In this document: positions 26,301-33,871 of the stretch, piece after piece
How positions within the stretch are numbered: position 1 is the first letter of the stretch
Layout: each line of letters begins with the position of its first letter
Assembly: GCA_046156035.1 (NCBI GenBank)
Contig: JBJXEW010000044.1
Span: 15,234-79,233 of the forward strand
Origin: JAEUIX01 sp046156035
GTDB lineage: Bacteria; Planctomycetota; Phycisphaerae; Phycisphaerales; UBA1924
Reading direction: 5' to 3'
Length of the DNA: 64,000 nt
Program-made: the position numbers and the translations under genes
Notes under the pieces: model-generated
The model's input: the letters and a program-made list of their open reading frames with translations, nothing else
Told to the model about the DNA's origin: nothing
Database searches by the model: none

Positions 26301-26398
26301 GTAGGTAGCGAGGCAGCCGCCCGTGTGCGCGGCGGCGGGAGCGTTTAGAGCGCGGCCTGCGTTGCGGTTGGTGTGGGTGGTCGATCAAGGAGTTTCCG

Positions 26399-27475
26399 AT
26401 GCGTAGCAAACTGATGCGGGCGGCGGGGTTGGTCTGTGTGAGCGCGGTGGCGATGGCGGCGTACGCGGCCGACCACAAGGAGGCGCCGCTGATCAACAAC
26501 GATCCCGCGGCGGACCTGAACGATATCTATGTCTTCAAGAGCCCCAACAACCCGGCCAATATCGTGATGGCGCTGACGGTCAATCCCTTCACGCCGGTCA
26601 CGGCCGGCAACGCCAACCGCTTCAGCTCCAGCGTGCGCTACCGGCTTGCGATTGACCACAACAACGACGGCATCCAGGACCGCGACATCCAGTTCACGTT
26701 CTCGGCCATCAACCCCACGCAGATGATGACGGTGCGGCTGCCCAACGGCACCACCTTCACGGCACCCGTGACGCTGCCCACGACCAACGCCAACGCGAAC
26801 GCGGCCGTCATCACCACGAACGGCGCCAGCGGCGCGCAGGTGTTCGCGGGGCCCACCGACGACCCCTTCTTCTTCGACGCGGTCGGCTTCAACCGCTTCG
26901 TGCGCGGGGTGGGCGGCTTCAGCGGGCGCGACACGTTCGCCGGGTTCAACTGCTCCACGGTCTGCATCGAACTGCCGGTCTCCGCCCTGGCGGATGCCGA
27001 CGGCGTGTTCCAGGTCTGGGGTGTGACCGAGCGTCAGCGGCTCACGCTGCGGCGCGGGGCCCGTCGCCAGCTCGAGGTCTCCACGGGCGAGTGGGAGCAG
27101 GTCGAGCGCACGGGCAACCCGGCCATCAGCACGGCCCTTATTCCCGCCGCGCAGAAGGACCTGTTCAACCTCGGCACGCCCAACCGCGATGCCACCGACT
27201 TTGCCGGCTTCATCGTGGCCAGCCTCACCGGTCTGGGCACCAACTCCACCAACATCGGTATCTTGGCGCCGATTGCGGTGCCCGACACGCTCAAGGTCAC
27301 CTTCGCCAATCCGACCGTGTTCCCCAACGGGCGAGGTCTGTCGGACGACGTGATCGACACGCTGTTGTTCTTCATCTTCAACCAGACGCCCGTGAGCGAT
27401 GGCGCGAACGCCAACGATCGCGCCTTCCTGTCTACGTTCCCGTACTTCGCTCAGCCCCAGCAGCCGCCGGCGTGA
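26399..27475 (+). CDS. exported DUF4331-family protein
   Basis: A 358-residue protein with signal peptide (MRAAGLVCVSAVAMAAYA) followed by DHKEAPLINNDPAADLNDIY, the DUF4331 signature (D-H-x-E-A-P, then D-x-ND-x-Y). Further family features are YRLAIDHNNDGIQDRDIQFT and DPFFFDAVGFNRFV. The function of the family is not established; members are periplasmic or outer-surface proteins. A good ribosome binding site (AAGGAG, 7 nt before ATG) supports the start. It is followed by a perfect 11-bp hairpin and then a TPR gene. Confidence 0.85.
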   Translation: MRSKLMRAAGLVCVSAVAMAAYAADHKEAPLINNDPAADLNDIYVFKSPNNPANIVMALTVNPFTPVTAGNANRFSSSVRYRLAIDHNNDGIQDRDIQFTFSAINPTQMMTVRLPNGTTFTAPVTLPTTNANANAAVITTNGASGAQVFAGPTDDPFFFDAVGFNRFVRGVGGFSGRDTFAGFNCSTVCIELPVSALADADGVFQVWGVTERQRLTLRRGARRQLEVSTGEWEQVERTGNPAISTALIPAAQKDLFNLGTPNRDATDFAGFIVASLTGLGTNSTNIGILAPIAVPDTLKVTFANPTVFPNGRGLSDDVIDTLLFFIFNQTPVSDGANANDRAFLSTFPYFAQPQQPPA

Positions 27476-27502
27476 GTTCGGGGCCATGCAACGAGTTGAA
27501 CT

Positions 27503-27534
27503 GGCCGCCCGGGCTGTCCCGGGCGGCCTTTGGA
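27503..27534 (+). terminator. hairpin between DUF4331 and TPR genes
   Basis: GGCCGCCCGGG / CCCGGGCGGCC form a perfect 11-bp stem with loop CTGT, followed by a short T-rich run (TTTGGAGTTTT). It may attenuate rather than fully stop transcription, because the next start codon is only 17 bp further on. Confidence 0.6.
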
Positions 27535-27544
27535 GTTTTGGACC

Positions 27545-28819
27545 ATGCGTAGCGCCGCTCTCCTTGTCGCTCTCGCGACTCTGCTTTGGTCCGCGCCGCT
27601 CTCGGCCCATCCTCACGATGCGCCCCCGCCGACGGGCAGCCTGTTTGGCCCCGACCACGAGGTGTACCAGCGCGTGAAGTGGATGGAGGAGCGGCTGGCG
27701 AAAGAGCCCGACGACACCCTTGCTCTTTCGAGCCTCGGGGGCACCTGGCTCTGGATCGCCCGCCAGACCACGCGCCACGCGGACTTTGAAAAATCCGCGG
27801 CGGCGTTTGAGCGGCTGCTGAAGGTGAACCCGCAGACCACCACGGCGGGCGTCGGATTGGCCCAAGCCCGCCTTGGGCAGCACCGCTTCGCGGATGCGCT
27901 CACGGCCGCGCAGGCGGCCGTGCACGCCCAGCCCGCGCTGCCCGGCGTGCTGGCCCTTCTGGGCGACGTGCACCTGGCGCTGGGCAACACCACCGAGGCG
28001 GCGCTGATCTTCGAGGAACTCGAGCGCACGCACCTCACGCTGGATTCGCTGGCCCGGGTCGCGCTGGTGCGCGACGCGCAGGGGCGCAGCGCCGAGGCCC
28101 GCAACGCGATGACCGAGGCGATCGAGGCCGGCGGCCTGCTCAAGGCCGAGGGCGAGCAGATCGCCTGGTGCGAGTCGATGCGGGGCGAGTTCGCCTTCCA
28201 CGCCGGGAGCCTGGAGGAAGCCTCGACACGCTATGCGAATGCCTTGCGAGCGGCCCCGGCGATGCACCACGCCCGCTTCATGCTGGCTCGCCTGGCGGCG
28301 GCCCGCGGCGACATCGAGGCGGCCGAGCACGACCTGATCGCGCTGGTGGCCGAGTTCCCGCTGCCGCGCTATCGGGTGGAGTTGGGGCGCGTGCACCTGC
28401 GGCACGGCGAGGAGGCCGACCTGAAGGCGGCGAAGGAGTTGTTCGCCGCCGCGGAGGCCGAGATGGCGGCCGAGGTTGACCGGGGCGACCTTGGGCACGT
28501 GCGCGAACTGGTTGAGTTCTGGCTGGCGAACGGGGGCGACGCGACCCGCGCGGCGGAGTTGGCGCTGCGCGAACTGCGAGAGGTGCGGCACGACCCGGAG
28601 GGCTTCGAGGTGGCGGCGTGGTCCCTGCACAAGGCCGGCCGTTCGGCCGAGGCCTGGGCGTATATGCAGGAGGCGCTGACGCGCAACCCCGGCAGTGCGC
28701 GAGCCCATTGGCGGGCGGCGGAGATTCAGACTGGCTTGGGGCGCACGGCTGAGGCGGACCGGCTTGCCGTCCGTGCCAAGGAACTGAATCCGGCGATAGC
28801 GACGGCTGGCGGCTGGTGA
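27545..28819 (+). CDS. exported tetratricopeptide-repeat protein
   Basis: A 424-residue protein with signal peptide (SAALLVALATLLWSAPLSA) and about eight degenerate TPR helical hairpins, for example FEKSAAAFERLLKVNPQTTT, LALLGDVHLALGNTTEAALI, YANALRAAPAMHHARFMLAR and AWAYMQEALTRNPGSARAHW. It is a periplasmic protein-protein interaction scaffold. It follows the DUF4331 gene by 69 bp, a linkage seen elsewhere for DUF4331 proteins as far as I recall. RBS GGAG 9 nt upstream. Confidence 0.85.
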   Translation: MRSAALLVALATLLWSAPLSAHPHDAPPPTGSLFGPDHEVYQRVKWMEERLAKEPDDTLALSSLGGTWLWIARQTTRHADFEKSAAAFERLLKVNPQTTTAGVGLAQARLGQHRFADALTAAQAAVHAQPALPGVLALLGDVHLALGNTTEAALIFEELERTHLTLDSLARVALVRDAQGRSAEARNAMTEAIEAGGLLKAEGEQIAWCESMRGEFAFHAGSLEEASTRYANALRAAPAMHHARFMLARLAAARGDIEAAEHDLIALVAEFPLPRYRVELGRVHLRHGEEADLKAAKELFAAAEAEMAAEVDRGDLGHVRELVEFWLANGGDATRAAELALRELREVRHDPEGFEVAAWSLHKAGRSAEAWAYMQEALTRNPGSARAHWRAAEIQTGLGRTAEADRLAVRAKELNPAIATAGGW

Positions 28820-29138
28820 GGCGGCAGGTGTTGCGCGATAGATCTGGCCTGGACGATGGGCGTAAGTGCCCGTAGATATTGAACTTGCGCGGGAAGGCGG
28901 AGCCCAGAAAATATCCCCGATGATTTTTCTGGCACGCCCGAGAATCCAGCGCAGAATGAAGGGTTGGAATGTGGAGAGGAAGGGACCTTCCCGGGTCAAA
29001 GCGGAGAGTAGTTCTCGCACCGGGCCAATGTTCATCCTCGCTCACTCGCACGTCCGGCTTTCGCGGCATGCTGTCGCCGTGTGGGCTGGTGCGGTTGGTG
29101 AGAGATCGAAGGAAGTCGTTGAGGGTAAGGAGTAGAGC
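28820..29138. other. 319-bp intergenic region, no gene seen
   Basis: It is less GC-rich than the surrounding DNA (for example GAAAATATCCCCGATGATTTT near 28908-28927). It should contain the promoter of the DUF4394 gene. The short frames here lack ribosome binding sites, and no repeat family of this window is present. Confidence 0.4.
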
Positions 29139-30041
29139 ATGAAGAAGATGAGCCTCGTATTGGCCGCTGGCGCGCTGTTTGCCGCCGCGGGTTCCGCTGT
29201 CGCCAGCCACCGTGTGTACGGCGTGACGTTCGACCAGCGTCTGGTGACGTTCGCCCCGAACGCGCCGGGCGTGTTCCTGACCGACACGGTCATCACGGGC
29301 CTGGCACCCGACGAGACGATTCTGGGCATCGATGCCCGTCCCCGCACGGGCGGCCTGGTAATCATGACCAACGGCAACCGCCTCATGTCGGTCGATGCCG
29401 TGACGGCCGCGGCCACCGCCATCGGCGCTGGCTTCGCGCCCGCGCTCTCAGGCGCAACGGAGTTCGGCATGGACTTCAACCCCACGGTGGACCGCATCCG
29501 CGTGGTGGACAACCTGGGCGGCAACCGCCGTCTGAACCCGGTGACGGGTGGCGCCGTGGCCACGGACACCGGCCTGACCAGCGGTGGGATGTCCATCGGT
29601 GCCAACGGCACGGCCTACCGGAACTGGCAGTTCCTTCTCGGTGTCAATGCCCCGAACTTTTCGGTGCGCCAGTATGTGGTCATCGGCAGCGGCACCTCGT
29701 TCGGCCTCGGCGAGGTCGGCAGCATGGTCGGCGGTAACGCGTCGTTCAACGGCGGCGTGGTCACGGCGATCGGCGGCGGCTTTGCGGCTCCCTCGACCGA
29801 CAACATCGGCTTCGACATCTTCGGCCCCCTCGATGAGGCCTATGTGTCGCTGACGGACACCACCTCGTTCGCGTCGTCGTTCTACGGGCTGGACCTGGGC
29901 ACGGGCGGGTTGAACAACCTCGGCATCGTGGGTTCGGGAAGCGTGCGTGATTCGCTGATCGATTTCACGGTTCTCCCCACGCCGGGCGCCGCGGGCCTTC
30001 TGGGCCTGGGCGGCCTGCTGGTGGCCCGCCGTCGCCGCTGA
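29139..30041 (+). CDS. exported DUF4394-type protein with PEP-CTERM-like C-terminus
   Basis: A 300-residue protein with signal peptide (KKMSLVLAAGALFAAAGSAV). The body matches DUF4394: YGVTFDQRLVTFAPNAPGVF, ETILGIDARPRTGGL and TVDRIRVVDNLGGNRRLNPV. The C-terminus PGAAGLLGLGGLLVARRRR is a PEP-CTERM-type tail: a Pro-rich motif, a hydrophobic helix, then Arg residues. It would therefore be processed by an exosortase and may be surface- or biofilm-associated. The strong ribosome binding site (AAGGAG, 8 nt) fixes the start. A terminator follows. Confidence 0.87.
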   Translation: MKKMSLVLAAGALFAAAGSAVASHRVYGVTFDQRLVTFAPNAPGVFLTDTVITGLAPDETILGIDARPRTGGLVIMTNGNRLMSVDAVTAAATAIGAGFAPALSGATEFGMDFNPTVDRIRVVDNLGGNRRLNPVTGGAVATDTGLTSGGMSIGANGTAYRNWQFLLGVNAPNFSVRQYVVIGSGTSFGLGEVGSMVGGNASFNGGVVTAIGGGFAAPSTDNIGFDIFGPLDEAYVSLTDTTSFASSFYGLDLGTGGLNNLGIVGSGSVRDSLIDFTVLPTPGAAGLLGLGGLLVARRRR

Positions 30042-30097
30042 GCGGGACGGCTTGCAGAGTTCAGTTGGGTTTGTGTTCTTGAATCTGTAGTCCAAAC

Positions 30098-30138
30098 AGG
30101 GCCGCCCGGATGTTCCGGACGGCCTTGTTTTTTTTGGA
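30098..30138 (+). terminator. rho-independent terminator after DUF4394 gene
   Basis: GGCCGCCCGG / CCGGACGGCC form a 10-bp stem with one mismatch, followed by TTGTTTTTTTT. Confidence 0.8.
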
Positions 30139-30241
30139 GGGGCCACGGCCGCGTGGGTGGGCGGTGAGTGAGGCCCCTGCGCCAGCAGGGGCTTTGGCGT
30201 GGGCGGTGCTGTGATCCGGGCCTGATCCGTTTGCGTCCTGC

Positions 30242-30268
30242 GAAAAAGCCCCGGCTCGCGCCGGGGCC
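30242..30268 (-). terminator. terminator of purE-purK operon
   Basis: On the minus strand, GCCCCGGC / GCCGGGGC with loop GCGA is followed by a run of T residues (TTTTTCG). It begins right at the purK stop codon. Confidence 0.8.
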
Positions 30269-31372
30269 TCATTGGGCCGCCGGTTCGATCAGTTGGCGGG
30301 CCCGCGCCAGGTGGCGTGAGAGCGAGGCCGGGTCGGATGCGAGCAGGTTCACGTGCCCGAGTTTGCGGCCCGGGCGTGGCTCCTTGCCGTAGAGGTGCAC
30401 CTTCGCGCCCGGCAGGGCCAGGAGCGATTCCAGCGGCGGGTGCTGGCCGATGAGGTTGAGCATGGCCGCGTGCGTGGTGGCGGCGGTTGGCCCGAGCGGC
30501 AGGCCCAGCACGGCGCGCACGTGATTCTCGAACTGGCTGGTGGCGGCACCGTCCATCGTCCAGTGGCCGCTGTTGTGCACGCGAGGGGCCATCTCGTTGG
30601 CGAGCAGGCGGCCGTTGAGTTCGAAGAACTCCACCGCCAGCACGCCCACGTAATCGAGCCGCTGCGCGATGGCGGTCGCTGCGCCGGTGGCCTGATCGAC
30701 GAGCGCGCGGGGCGCGTCAGGGAGGACGAGTGTCTCGCGGAGGATCCCGCCCGCGTGCCGGTTCTGGCACAGCGGGTACATCGCCTCTTCGCCGGCGCGC
30801 CCGCGCACGAGCAACGCGGAAACCTCGCTGGTGAAGGGCACGAAGGCCTCGGCGATGAGCGGAATACGACCGCAGTCGAGCATCTCGCTGGCGTGCGCGG
30901 CATCGGCGAGTGTGCGCACCACGGCTTGGCCCTTGCCGTCGTAGCCGCCGCGCCGGGTTTTGAGGACGGCGGGCAGGCCCACGCGATCAAGCGCCGCGGC
31001 GAGGTCGCCAGGTGCGTCGATGGGTGCGAAGGCGGGCGTGTCGATACCGAGTTCGACGAAGAGGGTCTTCTCGGTTAGCCGATCCTGGCTGGCGGCGAGG
31101 GCAGCGGGGGGCGGGCACACGGCCGCGCGTGCGGCGAGGCGCTGGGCCGCGCTCACGGGCACGTTCTCAAACTCGTAGGTGATGGCGTCGCAGCCCGCGG
31201 CGAAGGCGTCGAGGCGGGCATCATCGTCGTAGGTGCCCACGTGCAGGTCGCACACCTGCCCGGCGCACGCATCCGCGGCCTCGTCGTAGGCTCGCACGCG
31301 CACGCCCAGGTTGGCCGCGGCGAGCGCGAGCATGCGGCCGAGTTGCCCGCCGCCGAGAATGCCCAGCGTCAT
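30269..31372 (-). CDS. purK: N5-carboxyaminoimidazole ribonucleotide synthase
   Basis: A 367-residue ATP-grasp enzyme. The N-terminus TLGILGGGQLGRMLALAAAN is the PurK Rossmann motif. Further features are ITYEFENVP, VLKTRRGGYDGKGQAVV (ATP-grasp loop), GVLAVEFFELNGRLLANEMA (metal/ATP site) and PRVHNSGHWTMDGAATSQFE, all diagnostic of PurK. It converts AIR, ATP and bicarbonate to N5-CAIR in purine synthesis. It follows purE by 7 bp on the same strand. An upstream in-frame start exists but precedes the conserved N-terminus, so 31372 is used. Confidence 0.96.
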   Translation of the reverse strand: MTLGILGGGQLGRMLALAAANLGVRVRAYDEAADACAGQVCDLHVGTYDDDARLDAFAAGCDAITYEFENVPVSAAQRLAARAAVCPPPAALAASQDRLTEKTLFVELGIDTPAFAPIDAPGDLAAALDRVGLPAVLKTRRGGYDGKGQAVVRTLADAAHASEMLDCGRIPLIAEAFVPFTSEVSALLVRGRAGEEAMYPLCQNRHAGGILRETLVLPDAPRALVDQATGAATAIAQRLDYVGVLAVEFFELNGRLLANEMAPRVHNSGHWTMDGAATSQFENHVRAVLGLPLGPTAATTHAAMLNLIGQHPPLESLLALPGAKVHLYGKEPRPGRKLGHVNLLASDPASLSRHLARARQLIEPAAQ

Positions 31373-31379
31373 GCGCACC

Positions 31380-31901
31380 TCACGGCTGGGTGCTCGGCGG
31401 CTGCGCCGGGGGGCGCTCAGGGTCGGGTGAAGCGAGCACACGCTTGGTCTGCTCGGCGCGGAAGCGGTCGAGCGCGCTGCGCACCTGCGGGTCCGACAGA
31501 GCGAGGATGCTCGCGGCGAGCAGGCCGGCGTTCACCGCCCCGGCGCGCCCGATGGCGAGGGTGCCCACGGGCACACCGGCGGGCATCTGTACGATGGAAA
31601 GGAGCGAGTCCATGCCGCTCAGGGCCTTGCTCTCGACGGGCACGCCGAGGACGGGGAGGGCGGTTTTGCTGGCGCACATGCCGGGCAAGTGGGCCGCGCC
31701 GCCGGCGCCGGCGATGATGACGCGGAGGCCGCGGCCGGCGGCTGCGGCGGCGTATTCAAAGAGCAGGTCGGGCGTGCGGTGCGCGGAGACGACGCGGGAT
31801 TCGTGCGGCACACCCAGCGTGGTGAGCGTGTCGGCGGCGTGGCGCAGAGTTTCCCAGTCGCTGTGCGAGCCCATGATGATGCCGACCTGCGGCGCTGCCA
31901 T
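31380..31901 (-). CDS. purE: N5-carboxyaminoimidazole ribonucleotide mutase
   Basis: A 173-residue class I PurE: VGIIMGSHSDWETLRHAADT, SAHRTPDLLFEYAAAA, IIAGAGGAAHLPGMCASKTA and LPVLGVPV, with the SDW and SAHRTP catalytic segments intact. It moves the carboxylate of N5-CAIR to give CAIR. It is the first gene of the purE-purK pair, and the two act in consecutive steps. Confidence 0.97.
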   Translation of the reverse strand: MAAPQVGIIMGSHSDWETLRHAADTLTTLGVPHESRVVSAHRTPDLLFEYAAAAAGRGLRVIIAGAGGAAHLPGMCASKTALPVLGVPVESKALSGMDSLLSIVQMPAGVPVGTLAIGRAGAVNAGLLAASILALSDPQVRSALDRFRAEQTKRVLASPDPERPPAQPPSTQP

Positions 31902-31939
31902 GAGCGGAGGGTAGTGCGGGTGCGTCGGGAAGGCGGGCC

Positions 31940-32854
31940 TCACTCAGCGGCGTGTTCTTCGGCCTGCTTGCGAATCTCCCCGGCCACGAGCGGGCCCACA
32001 GCGGCGGCACCGGGGAGCGCGGCAACCACGGTGACGGCGAGCGTCCGCTTCCAGCCCCCCAGCGCCTGTGCGGGCACAAGGGATACGAGCAGGCCTGCCG
32101 CGGGGATCGTGGTGACAAGGAGCGCCTGCCACCAGAGGGTCTCGCGGTAGACCACACCGTCGAAGAGGCAGATGCCCGTCATGATGGCAGGAACGTGCAC
32201 CCCGCCGCGTGCGAGCGTGAGGCGTGGGCGGAACCATGAGATGAGGAGGGCACCACCGGTGGCGGCGGCGATGAAGCCCAAGCCCTGCGCGGAGCGGAGG
32301 TTGCCGGTGAGGGCGAGCACCGCTGCCGCGGCGGCGCATAGGCCGCTGCTCAGGATGGGCCCGCTTGCACCGCGCGTGCCGTTGGTGGTGCGAGCGAGGC
32401 ACCACCACATGGCGAGGGTGACGCTGGCGGCACCGCCGATCCAGAGCAGGTCCTCCTGCCCTGTCCAGCGCAGCCGCACGGCCTGAATGGCGACGCCCAG
32501 GTAGAGGAGAACGACCACCGCCCAGCGGACAACCCATTTGGCGGCGCCGTGCAGGCGCACGCTGTCGGCCATCATGCCGAGCAGGCCGGCGGCAACGGCG
32601 GCGATGGGGAACCAGTCATTGGCGGCCTTGGGGGGGAAGGCCGTTGTCCCCAAGAGCATGGGGCTGAGCCCGGAGTAGATGATGAGCAGCAGAGCGGGTG
32701 CCATCCACGTGGGGTCGTGCGCGGCGGGCGTGCCGGGGGGATGATCGAGCGTGGCCGGGCCGCGCCGCCGCCACCATGCAAGGGCGAAGCCCGCGGTGCC
32801 GAGGGCCAGCGGCAGGGCGATGCCCAGGAGGATGTTCTTGACGATCGGGTCCAT
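31940..32854 (-). CDS. multi-pass membrane protein of unknown function
   Basis: A 304-residue protein with about eight predicted transmembrane segments, for example ILLGIALPLALGTAGFALAW, WFPIAAVAAGLLGMMA, WVVRWAVVVLLYLGVAI and TLAVTVVAALPGAAAVG. The short periplasmic and cytoplasmic loops have no motif I recognise. It lies 38 bp upstream of purE on the same strand, so it may be cotranscribed. There is no reason to assign a transport function. Confidence 0.7.
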   Translation of the reverse strand: MDPIVKNILLGIALPLALGTAGFALAWWRRRGPATLDHPPGTPAAHDPTWMAPALLLIIYSGLSPMLLGTTAFPPKAANDWFPIAAVAAGLLGMMADSVRLHGAAKWVVRWAVVVLLYLGVAIQAVRLRWTGQEDLLWIGGAASVTLAMWWCLARTTNGTRGASGPILSSGLCAAAAAVLALTGNLRSAQGLGFIAAATGGALLISWFRPRLTLARGGVHVPAIMTGICLFDGVVYRETLWWQALLVTTIPAAGLLVSLVPAQALGGWKRTLAVTVVAALPGAAAVGPLVAGEIRKQAEEHAAE

Positions 32855-32968
32855 GGGGCATTGTTGCGGGTGGGCGCCGGGCGCGGAAACGAAAACGCCC
32901 GCGGCGAGCGGGCGTGGGTGTGGGGCAGGGTTGGGTTGCGGGGAGTGTTGGGTACCGAAAGCCACATA

Positions 32969-32993
32969 CCCCACTCGGAGAGTGGGGCTACCC
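32969..32993. repeat. palindromic repeat family A (REP-like), copy 1
   Basis: CCCCACTCGGAGAGTGGGG followed by CTACCC. It has the same core as the copies flanking the transposase inside kbl, and lies between the membrane protein gene and yceI. Confidence 0.85.
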
Positions 32994-33001
32994 GGAGGCG
33001 T

Positions 33002-33607
33002 TTACTTGCCACCCTCCAGCGAGACCTGGAGCGAGACCTCATCACCCAGCCCCTTGCCGACCATGAAGTTCACACCGAAGTCCGAACGCTTGACGGTGAA
33101 CTCGGCCCACACGCCCGCGTTGTCGGCCGTGCGGCCGGTCTCTTTCACCTTGATGGAGATGGGCTTGGTTGTGCCGCGCATGGTCAGGTCGCCGCCGACC
33201 TCGAAGGTGCCGGGCTCGGAGCCGGCCTTGACGGCGGTGGAGGTGAAGGTGATCTGGGGAAACTCCTTGGCGGAGAAGAAGTCGCCGGACTTGAGGTGCT
33301 GGTCGCGCTTGCCGTTGGCGGTGTCGATGGAATCGACCTTGAGCGTGATGTTCACCGTGCTCGCCTCGGGCTTGGCCGCGTCGAGGTTGAAGGTGCCGGA
33401 GATGTCGTTGAAGCGGCCGCCGGAGTAGGCGACGCCCTTGTGCTGGATCTTGAAGAAGACAAAGGAGTGGACGGCGTCGATCTTGAAGCCGTCGGCCTGC
33501 GCGGCGCTGGTGGTGGCCACTTCACTGGCGGAGCCCATGCCGCTGAGGACGGCAAGGCCACCGGCGGCGAAGACGAGACCGGACGCGACGAGAGCAAGTT
33601 GACGCAT
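33002..33607 (-). CDS. exported YceI-family lipid-binding protein
   Basis: A 201-residue protein with signal peptide (RQLALVASGLVFAAGGLAVL). The mature part is a YceI lipocalin-like barrel: DAVHSFVFFKIQHKGVAYSG, FNDISGTFNLDAAKPEASTV, KSGDFFSAKEFPQITFTSTA and GDLTMRGTTKPISI. Members bind polyisoprenoids or other amphiphiles in the periplasm, but the specific ligand is unknown. The start ATG follows a GGAG ribosome binding site. It is flanked by repeat A copies on both sides. Confidence 0.9.
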   Translation of the reverse strand: MRQLALVASGLVFAAGGLAVLSGMGSASEVATTSAAQADGFKIDAVHSFVFFKIQHKGVAYSGGRFNDISGTFNLDAAKPEASTVNITLKVDSIDTANGKRDQHLKSGDFFSAKEFPQITFTSTAVKAGSEPGTFEVGGDLTMRGTTKPISIKVKETGRTADNAGVWAEFTVKRSDFGVNFMVGKGLGDEVSLQVSLEGGK

Positions 33608-33725
33608 GGGAGGCTCCGAGGAGGGTCTGGTTGCGGGGACAGGAGGGAACGGTTCGGGTCTGGCCGCCGCGACGGGCGACGGCAGGAAGAGTCTACGTTC
33701 GGTGTGGGGGTTTGGTTTCGTGGGA

Positions 33726-33803
33726 AGAGTGGGGGTACCCAAAGGCCGGACCGGCGGGGACGGCCGGACCACCCGAAGACACTCGGAGAGTGGGGCTACC
33801 CAG
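33726..33803. repeat. repeat family A, copy 2, interrupted by another palindrome
   Basis: A partial copy (AGAGTGGGGGTACCCAAA, 33726-33743) is separated from ACTCGGAGAGTGGGGCTACC (33781-33800) by a GC palindrome with two copies of GGCCGGACC. It looks like one repeat unit split by insertion of another. It lies 70 bp upstream of kbl. Confidence 0.7.
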
Positions 33804-33871
33804 GCGGTCGTACACTCGGCCTCGCACACACCGGGGCGTGCGAGCGGCCGGGAGCGTCAACGGAGCAGGGC

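Noticed and set aside
26345..29035. A very long minus-strand open frame (896 codons) opposite DUF4331 and TPR genes
   Set aside because: It is the antisense shadow of two clear exported-protein genes; the composition is Arg/Gly/His-rich with no recognisable domain and no ribosome binding site.
32549..33871. Upstream extension of the kbl frame to 32549
   Set aside because: It lies antisense to yceI and the membrane gene; KBL begins at the ATG at 33872 with a GGAG ribosome binding site.
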